Positions 1-6,710 of a stretch of DNA of 36,291 bases are shown here, in pieces. The notes beneath the pieces are model-generated. The model made no database searches. It was not told where the DNA came from and worked only from the letters and a program-made list of their open reading frames with translations. The position numbers were made by a program, and so were the translations under genes. Positions within the stretch are counted from its first letter, which is position 1, and each line of letters opens with the position of its first letter. The DNA is from Evansella tamaricis (lineage in GTDB: Bacteria; Bacillota; Bacilli; Bacillales; Salisediminibacteriaceae), in contig NZ_JAHQCS010000144.1 in NCBI RefSeq assembly GCF_019042215.1, positions 1-36,291 of the forward strand, given 5' to 3'.

Positions 1-298
1 CCGTTTGTTTAAAAGGGTCAGCTATAGATTATTGAGCTATCGCACTTATTTGGTTGAAGAAGGTAGAGTGATTTATCTCTAATTTCCCATCAATCCAATA
101 TCATAAAGAATAAACTGGAGTGTTGTAAAAAGAACGATAGACAAAGCATATAGTACAGTTCCTTCAACTAAAAATGGTAGCATTACAGCTAAAGTAACGC
201 TAAAGGTAAACTTTAAACTTGTTCTTTTTTTCTTTGCTTTTTCTGCTGCACTAAAACTTGCAAAACTTATTATTAGTAAGATAAAAATTATCAAATAT
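1..298. repeat. Long direct repeat, copy A
   Basis: This segment is nearly identical to 2647-2944 at a constant offset of 2646, with only scattered substitutions. It covers the downstream palindromic repeat and almost all of a small membrane-protein gene. Identity breaks just inside the 5' end of that gene at about 298/2944. The left end of the repeat lies at or beyond the window edge, so its true length is unknown. Confidence 0.93.
27..63. repeat. Palindromic intergenic repeat (array family)
   Basis: On the plus strand it has a CTATCGCACTTATTTGG core followed by TTGAAGAAGG, with ATTATTGAG on the other side. It sits 16 bases past the stop codon of the small membrane protein gene. It belongs to the family seen after most genes of this array. 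A further half-site, CCGTTTGTTTAAAAGG, lies at the window edge. Confidence 0.6.
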
Positions 299-306
299 GA
301 AAACAA
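79..306 (-). CDS. Small hydrophobic membrane protein (75 aa), copy 1
   Basis: Unrecognised 75-residue protein. Residues about 1-20 form one hydrophobic segment. A Lys/Arg-rich stretch (AEKAKKKRTSLK) follows, and then two more hydrophobic segments to about residue 70, so three membrane passes with the basic loop in the cytosol are likely. The start is TTG, preceded by AAAGGAGAG about seven bases upstream, which fits initiation. The gene lies in a same-strand array of unrelated small genes and its 3' end runs directly into a palindromic repeat. A second copy with an altered start and stop is at 2719-2940. No function can be assigned. Confidence 0.7.
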   Translation of the reverse strand: MFSYLIIFILLIISFASFSAAEKAKKKRTSLKFTFSVTLAVMLPFLVEGTVLYALSIVLFTTLQFILYDIGLMGN

Positions 307-380
307 AAAATTCTCTCCTTTAATGCTTAGTTAAAAATAGTTTTCTTACAACAAGAAGGGATTAATTTTATTGAACAATC

Positions 381-405
381 CTCCCCGTTAGTGACATAAG
401 TAAAA
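381..405. repeat. Array repeat, partial
   Basis: CCCCGTTAGTGACATAAG lies directly downstream of the Nudix stop codon. It matches the CCGTTAGTG half-site of the array family, with TTGAACAAT just beside it. It appears to be a degenerate or shortened copy. Confidence 0.5.
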
Positions 406-408
406 GTT

Positions 409-1035
409 CTACTTAATCTTTTCCTGTATCAGTTGAATAACTTCTTTATAATAAGAAACGTGATGTGGTACGTGTTTATCTATGTTTACATTTTCTTTAA
501 TAATAAGCTTATTACCATCCTTATTTATTTCAAACCCATTGATTTCTATTTCCTCTCTATCACCAAACCAAAGTTGAGTAAAGTCGGTAAATATTGCTCT
601 AGCTATTCCTGAAACTTCTTCAAGTTGAAGTGTAAAATCATCAAAGGTATTCTTGCTCTTATATAAAAAAACGTTTGCTGATTCTTTATCTATGAAATTT
701 TCTTTCACAACACAATAATCAATTATACCTAACGGAATTAAATCCTCAAAAGCTAAATCTATTCCTATTTCTTCTTTTATTTCCCTTACTCCGTCTTGAA
801 CTGTCTCATCAGCTAATAAATGTCCAGCAGCAGTAATATCTAATAGGTTAGGGTAGTCTTTTTTATTTTTACTACGAAGTTGTAGATAGATGTAATCTAT
901 TCCTTGTTCATTTCTAATAAACCAACAATGAAATGCTTCATGCCAATATCCGTTCTTATGTACATCACTACGTGAAGCAATTCCTATGTGGTTTCTATTA
1001 TCATCGAAAACCTTTAATTTCTCTTGCTCTCCCAT
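409..1035 (-). CDS. Nudix hydrolase
   Basis: Predicted Nudix-family hydrolase of 208 aa that would hydrolyse a nucleoside diphosphate linked to another moiety; the substrate cannot be read from sequence. The Nudix box is visible around residues 75-100 as GHLLADE, six residues, then REIKEEIG. This is one residue shorter than the canonical seven-residue spacer and resembles the IPP-isomerase-like branch. I prefer the ATG at 1033-1035 (protein MGEQEKLKVF) because GGGAGGAT lies just upstream; the longer reading adds only five residues with no better site. It is a monocistronic member of the minus-strand array and is followed immediately by an array repeat. Confidence 0.88.
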   Translation of the reverse strand: MGEQEKLKVFDDNRNHIGIASRSDVHKNGYWHEAFHCWFIRNEQGIDYIYLQLRSKNKKDYPNLLDITAAGHLLADETVQDGVREIKEEIGIDLAFEDLIPLGIIDYCVVKENFIDKESANVFLYKSKNTFDDFTLQLEEVSGIARAIFTDFTQLWFGDREEIEINGFEINKDGNKLIIKENVNIDKHVPHHVSYYKEVIQLIQEKIK

Positions 1036-1138
1036 AAAATATCCTCCCATGAATTATCTCTTTTTCTAATTCTCGTCCTTAAATTTAACTGCACAAATAG
1101 TAATAGAAGAGAATAGTTCTAATTCAGCAAAAGCTTTC

Positions 1139-1214
1139 CTTATTCAACTCTTGCTCCGTTAGTGCAATCGAAATCACATTTGCTTATTGAAGGATTTTCC
1201 CCGTTACTTCAATA
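1139..1214. repeat. Two array palindromic repeats
   Basis: Two successive units occur. The first runs from CTTATTCAACTCTTGC into CCGTTAGTGCAATCG. The second runs from CTTATTGAAGG into CCCCGTTACTTCAATA. Both match the array consensus arms (CTTATTGAA, variable centre with CCGTTA, TTCAATA). They lie in the 297-base gap between the Nudix and acetyltransferase genes, which holds no gene. Confidence 0.6.
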
Positions 1215-1287
1215 TCTTTTATACTCTATTTCAATGTTAACACTAATTCCCTTTTATTTAGGTTAAAAATGTATAAAAGCGTCTCTG

Positions 1288-1320
1288 CTTATTGCAGAAA
1301 CGACCCGTTTGTTCAATAAG
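1288..1320. repeat. Array palindromic repeat, clearest hairpin
   Basis: The arms CTTATTGCAGAAACG and CGTTTGTTCAATAAG flank the centre ACC. The outer seven and inner five base pairs are perfect, giving a 33-base near-perfect palindrome. It ends 12 bases past the stop codon of the acetyltransferase-like gene. It has no adjacent T-run on the minus strand, so it is not an obvious intrinsic terminator. Confidence 0.8.
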
Positions 1321-1332
1321 AAATTCAAGGAC

Positions 1333-2109
1333 TCAGATTTTCATTTTGTTTTCATATATCTCCAGTGCTTTATTATACATGGCTTTATCTATTCCAAATA
1401 ACTGTGTTACCCAATATTCTATTTCTCCCTTGTTTAATACTTTTTCACTTTTCCCTGTTTGAAAGTGTTGTTTTAAAACATTTTTCTTCAAAGAAGTTGG
1501 TACACCATTAATATATCCAAAAATTTGTATCTCTCTAAGTACAGGAGATGTATCCCAATTATTAGAGCTTTGAATTATTGGCTTCATGTCTTGTAAAATA
1601 ATAGGATTCGGATTTAAAGTTTTGACAGGTCCTGGAGTTCTTATTATTTTTATACCTTCATTGGTGACAGAGTAATCAAATATTTCTCTTTGGTCTTTGA
1701 CTTTAAAGCTTTCAAACATCGGATACGCTTGAAATAAAGGTGCACAATACCCAACATCAACATAATAAGGTTGGTCAAGTTCTACTCTAAGGCAAATGTG
1801 ACCTGGCTCCATATAAACGTAATAAACGGTAAAGCCTAGTTGGGTTAATAACCAATGAAGCCCGACCGAATGTGTCCAACACGTTCCACCCATCCCTTTA
1901 TTTATAACACGTTCAAAATAAATATCGATTGAAGGTAAAAACTGACCAGTTTCTTCTCCATTTTGCCAATCAATAACCTTTGTCAGTGTTTCCCATTTAA
2001 TTTTCTCTTGATGATTTTTAACTATTTTATTTAGGAATGATAGATTAGTATGTTCTTTTTTTACCGAAAGAAAATTTAATATTTTATTGATTAATTTGTC
2101 GTTTACCAT
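1333..2109 (-). CDS. Arylamine N-acetyltransferase-like protein
   Basis: 258 aa, the usual length for NAT enzymes, which move acetyl from acetyl-CoA to arylamines or hydrazines through a Cys-His-Asp triad. Candidate triad residues are C77 (in MGGTCWTH), H104 (in EPGHICLRV) and D118 (in YYVDVGY). The context around the Cys departs from the common RGGxCxE pattern: the Arg is Met and the Glu is Thr or His, so this is a divergent member whose activity is uncertain. The start ATG has AGGAGA nine bases upstream. It is a single gene within the minus-strand array, with an array palindrome directly after its stop. An alternative is a transglutaminase-like fold with another function. Confidence 0.8.
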   Translation of the reverse strand: MVNDKLINKILNFLSVKKEHTNLSFLNKIVKNHQEKIKWETLTKVIDWQNGEETGQFLPSIDIYFERVINKGMGGTCWTHSVGLHWLLTQLGFTVYYVYMEPGHICLRVELDQPYYVDVGYCAPLFQAYPMFESFKVKDQREIFDYSVTNEGIKIIRTPGPVKTLNPNPIILQDMKPIIQSSNNWDTSPVLREIQIFGYINGVPTSLKKNVLKQHFQTGKSEKVLNKGEIEYWVTQLFGIDKAMYNKALEIYENKMKI

Positions 2110-2261
2110 AAAAGTTTATCTCCTCACTCATAAGATTTAATAGGTCAGCAACTATAATAAAAGTTCGAAAATAAATAGAACAATAGATATCACAATTAGC
2201 ATTCATATGAACTCCAAATTTTAAATTCTATTGTCTTATTTTTATGATAAATCAACTGTAG

Positions 2262-2337
2262 CTTATTGTAGTATTCTCCCCGTTCGACACAGCGGCAGCG
2301 ACCGTCTGTTCCACTAATGCTCCCGTTTGTTGAAGAC
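2262..2337. repeat. Array palindromic repeat
   Basis: It contains CTTATTGTAG leading to CCCCGTTCGAC, then an outer palindrome GTCTGTTCCACTAATG / CCCGTTTGTTGAAGAC at 2304-2337. It lies just downstream of the 58-aa membrane protein gene (stop at 2371) and is part of the array repeat family. Confidence 0.65.
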
Positions 2338-2370
2338 CAAGGTTATATTTCATCTTGAAAACCAAGCAAA

Positions 2371-2547
2371 TTATTTCTTGGATAGATAATGTCTTGCATT
2401 AACATAAAATATAGTACCAAAGATAAATAAAAGGACTATAACCGAGCTTGCGATAGCTGAATACTCACCTATAAAAATATATTCACTTGTCAAATTAACA
2501 AATACCATTACTGCCATAACAACGTACAAACCTTTTAAATATTTCAT
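2371..2547 (-). CDS. Small two-span membrane protein
   Basis: Unrecognised hydrophobic protein of 58 aa from the ATG at 2547 (MKYLKGLYVV), with two membrane segments and a charged C-terminal tail. An upstream in-frame TTG at 2589 would give 72 aa but has no ribosome binding site. The ATG has GGAGG 14 bases upstream, longer than ideal, so the start is uncertain. It stands alone in the array, flanked by array repeats on both sides. No function is proposed. Confidence 0.5.
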   Translation of the reverse strand: MKYLKGLYVVMAVMVFVNLTSEYIFIGEYSAIASSVIVLLFIFGTIFYVNARHYLSKK

Positions 2548-2600
2548 ACTTTTGTTCAAAACCTCCGTTTTCTTTAAATGATACAACATTTAACTAAACT

Positions 2601-2661
2601 GTTCGTTAGCATCACAACGGAGCAACGGCTTCTTGCACTATTGCATCCGTTTGTTTAAAAG
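2601..2661. repeat. Array palindromic repeat, full-length unit
   Basis: This is one of the most complete units. CGTTAGCATCACAACGGAGC is followed by AACGG and then the palindrome CTTCTTGCACTATTGC / CCGTTTGTTTAAAAG (2629-2661). Its left boundary abuts the 298-bp duplication, which begins at 2647 inside this repeat, so a duplication breakpoint falls within a repeat unit. Confidence 0.7.
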
Positions 2662-2944
2662 GGTCAGCTATAGATTATTAAGCTATCGCACTTATTTGGT
2701 TGAAGAAGGTAGAGTGATTTATCTCTGATTTCCCATCAATCCAACATCATAAAGAATAAACTGGAGTGTTGTAAAAAGAACAATAGACAAAGCATATATT
2801 ACAATTCCTTCAACTAAAAATGGTAGCATTACAGCTAAAGTAACGCTAAAGGTAAACTTTAAACTTGTTCTTTTTTTCTTTGCTTTCTCTGCTGCACTAA
2901 AACTTGCAAAACTTATTATTAGTAAGATAAAAATTATCAAATAT
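2647..2944. repeat. Long direct repeat, copy B
   Basis: Near-identical to 1-298. The right breakpoint at about 2944 has removed the original start codon and ribosome binding site of the small membrane protein and placed the segment inside the 3' end of a zinc-ribbon gene. The left end starts inside an array repeat. Confidence 0.93.
2719..2940 (-). CDS. Small membrane protein, copy 2 (rearranged, possibly dead)
   Basis: Duplicate of the 75-aa membrane protein. The first four codons and the ribosome binding site of copy 1 are lost at the repeat breakpoint. The first usable start is an internal TTG at 2938-2940, giving MIIFILL and 73 aa. The original stop codon is changed by one base, so the protein gains a two-residue extension (QR). 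The start overlaps the end of the upstream zinc-ribbon gene by about 44 bases in another frame. Translation could only occur by coupling to that gene, and it may be non-functional. Confidence 0.45.
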   Translation of the reverse strand: MIIFILLIISFASFSAAEKAKKKRTSLKFTFSVTLAVMLPFLVEGIVIYALSIVLFTTLQFILYDVGLMGNQR

Positions 2945-3184
2945 ATTAGTAAGAGAAAATGAGAATATATTTACTGAAAATAGATTAGTAAACATCACAC
3001 CAAATATAAGCATTGGTATAAGAAGAACTAAAGAAACAAATCTCGAACGTGGGGAGAGGTCATGTTTTGTTCCGCATTTGCTACATTGAATAATTCTTCT
3101 CTGTGGATTGTTAAACCATAGGGATTTATAAACTTTAAGCCAGTTAAATTGGTGGGTACATTTTTTACATTTTGAAAGCTTCAT
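2897..3184 (-). CDS. CxxC...CxxC zinc-ribbon membrane protein, 3' end replaced
   Basis: 95 aa. Two CxxC pairs (C6/C9 and C34/C37) form a likely zinc ribbon, followed by a hydrophobic segment at about residues 50-75. The arrangement resembles the small Bacillus family known as cxxc_20_cxxc, which has no assigned function. The ATG has a strong AGGAGG just upstream. The last 16 or so residues (from about SLTNIF onward) are read out of frame from the duplicated 298-bp segment, so the native C-terminus has been cut off and replaced. It may still make a protein, but the tail is foreign. Confidence 0.7.
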   Translation of the reverse strand: MKLSKCKKCTHQFNWLKVYKSLWFNNPQRRIIQCSKCGTKHDLSPRSRFVSLVLLIPMLIFGVMFTNLFSVNIFSFSLTNIFDNFYLTNNKFCKF

Positions 3185-3245
3185 ATTTACCTCCTAGAAC
3201 TTTTCAATTGAATAAGGAAGTCAACAATATCTACACTTGTTATAT

Positions 3246-3280
3246 CGACGCCTCAACCAATGCTCCCGTTTGTTTAAGTA
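3246..3280. repeat. Array palindromic repeat
   Basis: CGACGCCTCAACCAATGC is followed by TCCCGTTTGTTTAAGTACG. It lies about 25 bases past the GrpB stop codon. Its CCCGTTTGTTTAAG arm matches other units; the opposite arm is degenerate. Confidence 0.6.
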
Positions 3281-3304
3281 CGTCAATTCACAAGATACCT
3301 TATT

Positions 3305-3814
3305 CTAACTTTCTGAAAACCAACGGAGTGCTTTTTGTTCCATCTCACTTACAAATTTCTTTTTTGCTGGACTGTATTCCCTTGTAGTATCGTAACGTTG
3401 AGCTAAGTCTTCTTTGAACCGACTGTAATTATCTACTTCTGTAGGATGAGACCTCAGATAATCTCGAAAAATCAAATGCCTTTCAATTTCAGGATTATCA
3501 AATTGATAAAAATGTATATGATGAGTTCTGTTAAGCCCGCCTTTTCTAAATAACCTTCTACCTGGAATACCCCAATCTCCAGCTACATCATATCCAAGAG
3601 ACTCCATTTGGTTATTGAATATATCAACCTTCTTAATGTTTTTGACAATACACATCATATCGATTACAGGCTTTGCTTTCATACCACGAACTGACGTACT
3701 CCCAAAATGCTCACACTTTATTATCTCCTCACCAAATATTGCTTTAAGGAACTCCGCCTCAGTCTCAAACATTTGGAACCAAATTTCACTATAATCTGTA
3801 AGCCGAATTTTCAT
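3305..3814 (-). CDS. GrpB family protein (UPF0157)
   Basis: 169 aa, the usual length for GrpB/UPF0157 proteins, which have a nucleotidyltransferase-like fold and no settled reaction. The signature HFGSTSVRGMKAKPVIDMM is at about residues 36-54, with the later RTHHIHFYQ motif and a basic C-terminal half. The ATG follows AAAGGGAAG. It is an isolated gene in the minus-strand array, flanked by array repeats. GrpB genes often travel as accessory single genes in Bacillaceae. Family assignment is firm and function is open. Confidence 0.9.
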   Translation of the reverse strand: MKIRLTDYSEIWFQMFETEAEFLKAIFGEEIIKCEHFGSTSVRGMKAKPVIDMMCIVKNIKKVDIFNNQMESLGYDVAGDWGIPGRRLFRKGGLNRTHHIHFYQFDNPEIERHLIFRDYLRSHPTEVDNYSRFKEDLAQRYDTTREYSPAKKKFVSEMEQKALRWFSES

Positions 3815-3877
3815 TTTGCTGTACTTCCCTTTTTTTAATTTCTATTTATTGGAGTAGATTAGAATTTTATAGACCAT

Positions 3878-3942
3878 CCCCGTTTGTTGAAGAAGGAACA
3901 GCAACAGCTTCTTGTGCTAACGCACCCCCTTAGCTCAATAAG
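3878..3942. repeat. Array palindromic repeat overlapping a stop codon
   Basis: CCCCGTTTGTTGAAGAAGG is followed by the palindrome with arms CTTCTTGTGCTAACG and CTTAGCTCAATAAG (3908-3942). The TAA stop of the upstream 139-aa gene lies inside the right arm, so the last three residues of that protein (LLS) are encoded by the repeat. Confidence 0.75.
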
Positions 3943-4349
3943 TCTAAGGCAATGTCTGAAAGCCTATCTCTTATTACTAACTGAACTTTTCTTGCTTTTT
4001 CATTTATGTTTTTTAATTCTTCTGTTTGTATTTCCCAAGATAATTTTGTTTCTTGTTCTAATTTTTTTACTTGTTCCTCAATTAAAAGCGAATGCTTTTC
4101 ATATATCTTTAAAGCAACTTTTTCATCGTTAAATTCCTCTGGTAATCTATAATTTAATCCATTAAACCATTCTTGGAATTCTTTTTTACCATATTTATTA
4201 AACCTGTTTTCTAAAACATACATTATTTCTTCAACAAATTCCTTATGAGCTCCTATTTCATACATCTTGTTTTGGATGTTATCCAAAGTAATATTTACTA
4301 GTGCATTTCTATCCCTAAAACCAAATATTTTCAATAGTTTCTTAATCAT
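3930..4349 (-). CDS. Hypothetical protein, helical (139 aa)
   Basis: Not recognised. It is a charged, probably all-helical soluble protein; residues about 85-120 (EEQVKKLEQETKLSWEIQ) look coiled-coil-like. It begins with a basic amphipathic N-terminus (MIKKLLKIFGFRDRN). The ATG is preceded by GCGGGGAAAC. Its stop codon is contributed by the array palindrome downstream. It is a single gene within the array, with no neighbour suggesting a partner. Confidence 0.7.
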   Translation of the reverse strand: MIKKLLKIFGFRDRNALVNITLDNIQNKMYEIGAHKEFVEEIMYVLENRFNKYGKKEFQEWFNGLNYRLPEEFNDEKVALKIYEKHSLLIEEQVKKLEQETKLSWEIQTEELKNINEKARKVQLVIRDRLSDIALDLLS

Positions 4350-4386
4350 TGTTTCCCCGCCTAATAACCATTTTTCTTAAACTTTT

Positions 4387-4443
4387 CCCGTTAGCGCCAT
4401 AACGAAAGCGAAGGTTACAACTAAAGCTCTCCGTTACTTTAAG
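4387..4443. repeat. Array palindromic repeat, full-length unit
   Basis: CCCGTTAGCGCCATAACG leads through AAAGCGAAGG into GTTACAACTAAAGC / TCCGTTACTTTAAG. It has the two-part structure seen at 2601-2661 and ends about 20 bases past the stop of the 55-aa membrane protein gene. Confidence 0.65.
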
Positions 4444-4463
4444 TGTAAAGCCTCACAAAGTCA

Positions 4464-4631
4464 CTAACCTTCTCTGTCGGTCAATTTTATGCCAATCCAA
4501 ATCAAGGCACCTACGATGAGTCCATAATTTAATTGTGTTACCGTATCGGTACCAGCAACGTCACTTAATGTTAGTGTAATTATCATATATATTACAGCAA
4601 AAATTATAGTGAAACCGAAAGTATATAGCAT
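4464..4631 (-). CDS. Small two-span membrane protein (55 aa)
   Basis: Unrecognised 55-residue hydrophobic protein, MLYTFGFTIIF to KLTDREG, with two membrane segments separated by a short polar loop (DVAGTDTVTQ). I chose the ATG at 4629-4631 because AAAGGGGGAG lies seven bases upstream. The reading from 4682 would add 17 residues encoded partly by the neighbouring repeat and lacks a binding site. It is a stand-alone array gene. Confidence 0.6.
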   Translation of the reverse strand: MLYTFGFTIIFAVIYMIITLTLSDVAGTDTVTQLNYGLIVGALIWIGIKLTDREG

Positions 4632-4663
4632 TGTTTCTCCCCCTTTATAATTATTAAATTCTT

Positions 4664-4728
4664 CACCCCATTTGTTGAACATAAGTAGAAAGAGCCTCTT
4701 GAACTATCGCTCTCCGTTTGTTTAATAC
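4664..4728. repeat. Array palindromic repeat, full-length unit
   Basis: CACCCCATTTGTTGAAC is followed by the palindrome with arms CTCTTGAACTATCG and CCGTTTGTTTAATAC (4694-4728). It sits 13 bases beyond the stop codon of the 234-aa gene. Confidence 0.7.
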
Positions 4729-4741
4729 GAATTCACTCAAA

Positions 4742-5446
4742 TCAATATAAAATTGTTCCAATGTTGTCTAAAAAGTTATGTTCAAGAAAATCTCTTGTAT
4801 AACCATCCATTTCTGTGACTATATCTACCCAGTATTCGGATATTACTGCTTCATCTTTATAAGTATCAAAATAAACATCTGGATTAAGTCTACCGTTATC
4901 TGAAACACCAACAACGTTTTCAACGATAGTAGTTAACCATAGTTCATTTAATTCTCGAATCTTTTTTATTTTTTCAATTTCATTTTGCTCGACTTCAAAT
5001 TTACTTGTGTATGTTAATTCGTAAGGAAAGTGAGATTCTCTAATATCTTTATCAAATCCTTCTTCTTTTGCAATATCCCAGATTAAAAGATAAAAGAAAT
5101 TTGCGATATTAGTAGAATTGTTAGCTGGTAAATTATTGACAGAATCTCTATCTAATCTCTTTAAAGCAATAGCAAACTGTTGATAGTCCTGAGTAATCCT
5201 AACAATAGAATAATTATTATCATAAAGCGTTTCTACTTGTCCCAATGATATAGTTTTCGAACTAATAATCTCGTTATAAATCTGTTGGTTTGCCGTTATA
5301 GAAGATATGAGTGTAGAGATGTTATTAGCTATTTGTAATGATAAGTAATTCTCATATCTTTGCTTATCTAAATATTGATTAACTCCCCAAATACTAATTA
5401 TAATTATAACTACTAATAAGAATACTCCTGCTACTTTTTGTTTCAT
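4742..5446 (-). CDS. Membrane-anchored hypothetical protein (234 aa)
   Basis: Not recognised. One N-terminal membrane segment (about residues 5-25, VAGVFLLVVIIIISIWG) is followed by a soluble, largely helical domain of about 200 residues that should face outward. The sequence is acidic and has no metal or catalytic signature I can name. It is a single gene in the array with palindromic repeats on both sides. Confidence 0.7.
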   Translation of the reverse strand: MKQKVAGVFLLVVIIIISIWGVNQYLDKQRYENYLSLQIANNISTLISSITANQQIYNEIISSKTISLGQVETLYDNNYSIVRITQDYQQFAIALKRLDRDSVNNLPANNSTNIANFFYLLIWDIAKEEGFDKDIRESHFPYELTYTSKFEVEQNEIEKIKKIRELNELWLTTIVENVVGVSDNGRLNPDVYFDTYKDEAVISEYWVDIVTEMDGYTRDFLEHNFLDNIGTILY

Positions 5447-5507
5447 TAGTACACCACTTTTCAGTAAAATTAAATACGCTAAATTGCAAATCCTTTTTCA
5501 TCCAACC

Positions 5508-5570
5508 GCCCCAATAGAGCACCACAAAGGAAACGCCAGCTTATGATGCTAGCGCAGAATTTAGTTTAAG
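5508..5570. repeat. Array palindromic repeat, full-length unit
   Basis: CCGCCCCAATAGAGCACCAC leads through AAAGGAAACGCCA into CTTATGATGCTAGCG / TTTAGTTTAAG. It is more degenerate than other copies but keeps the same order of elements, and it lies about 25 bases past the lipoprotein stop codon. Confidence 0.55.
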
Positions 5571-5595
5571 TGTAAACCATCACAATTTTGTTATG

Positions 5596-6072
5596 TTAGT
5601 CAATTAAAATTTCGACTTCAACTGCTTCAATTGAAGAACCCCACTTATTATGAGGAGTTATCCAAACCCCTAATTTTTGATAATTGGTAGTGCTATCCCC
5701 AGCAGGTTGAGAGTAGGATGATAATTCGGAAGGAGAAATTAATGTTTTTTTATTCTGACTTTTAATATAAATTTTTGTCCTTTCGCTTAAATCAATGTAT
5801 CCAAACCCTTCATAATCATCTGGAAATGTAGCAATGTATTCATTAAAAACAGGTTCAGTTGGATTAAATTCATCCATAGTTAACGTGTAAGTGATTCCAT
5901 CCATTTTGTTCACTGGTTCATTTCTTTGGTCTACAATAGTAATTAACTTACCTGTATGATAGTAAAGAACTTCTTCTAGTTCACCATTTTCCTGTATATG
6001 ACAAGCGAATAAAAATAGTATCAATATCATTAAACAGTATTTTGTCTTTCTGAATTTTTTTAACTCAACCAT
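5596..6072 (-). CDS. Putative lipoprotein (158 aa)
   Basis: Unrecognised. Basic N-terminus (KKFRKTKY), then a hydrophobic stretch ending LFLFAC, a lipobox-like site that would make Cys24 the lipidated residue. The mature part is polar and probably beta-rich. The ATG has GGAGG eight bases upstream. It is a stand-alone gene in the array, just beyond the recombinase remnant. No function is assigned. Confidence 0.7.
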   Translation of the reverse strand: MVELKKFRKTKYCLMILILFLFACHIQENGELEEVLYYHTGKLITIVDQRNEPVNKMDGITYTLTMDEFNPTEPVFNEYIATFPDDYEGFGYIDLSERTKIYIKSQNKKTLISPSELSSYSQPAGDSTTNYQKLGVWITPHNKWGSSIEAVEVEILID

Positions 6073-6180
6073 CGTCGGTTCCTCCAGTTTTTTCTAAAAT
6101 ATTAACACAAAGGAACGTATATTCGCAATTCTCTATAATTAAGTCTCTAGGTGAAAAGAACTGTTAAAAGACCCAGTTGT

Positions 6181-6213
6181 CTTCTTGAACTCTCCTCCCC
6201 TTCAGTTTAACAT
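6181..6213. repeat. Array palindromic repeat
   Basis: The arms CTTCTTGAACTC and TTCAGTTTAACAT flank a TCCCC-rich centre. It lies just downstream of the tyrosine recombinase pseudogene and is the last clear copy on the left array. Confidence 0.6.
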
Positions 6214-6260
6214 TATTTTCCAAATAAATGTTTAACCAAAGGGGATATTTATTCATTTTA

Positions 6261-6705
6261 TCAGAAGTATTTGCGGTATAATTCTCTCCGCATTGCACCA
6301 CTAAGTTGTGCATAAATCTTTGTTGTCTCACTTTTTTAATGTCCTAATAGATTCTGTATTACTTCTAATGGAGCACCATTATTCAACATATGAGTGGCAT
6401 AGCTATGTCTATGTTGGTGAGGATGAATGCTTTTATTTATTCCAGCTCTACTGGATATACGTTTTATTACATACCTCATCTGTGCAATACTCAAGCGGCG
6501 AGGGGGGTCTCTCCGTTACAAATAATGCCCTATTGGTATCCATTCGTTCTTCCGAGTACCTTTTTTAGCCATATCTCACAACGAATATTAAAATACACTT
6601 CCCGTTCTTTACCTCCTTTTCCTCTTGCAATGATCGACGACTTTCTAAGCTGATACTTTCTTTATCTAGTAATACAATTTCTCCGAATCGACAACCTGTT
6701 GATTA
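6261..6705 (-). pseudogene. Tyrosine recombinase (XerC/D-like) C-terminal remnant
   Basis: Minus-strand translation in shifting frames gives the catalytic domain of a tyrosine-type integrase. TGCRFGEIVLLDKES carries the first catalytic Arg. IIARGKGGKEREVYF is the Lys-bearing hairpin. RRLSIAQMRYVIKRIS leads to HPHQHRHSYATHML (HxxR box), then LLGH followed by an in-frame TAA, and KSETTKIYAQLSG (nucleophile Tyr), ending RRELYRKYF. At least three frameshifts and one stop codon break it, and the N-terminal half is missing, cut at the neighbouring GNAT gene. It is certainly inactive. It is directly associated with the repeat-flanked gene array and could be a relic of the enzyme that built it, or unrelated. 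Confidence 0.92.
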
Positions 6706-6710
6706 CCAAT

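Noticed and set aside
1-6260. Array palindromes as simple intrinsic terminators
   Set aside because: They lack consistent T-runs after the stem and share sequence, not just structure, which ordinary terminators do not.
6308-6653. Two overlapping plus-strand readings of 86 and 87 codons
   Set aside because: They are antisense to the tyrosine recombinase remnant, which explains the sequence.
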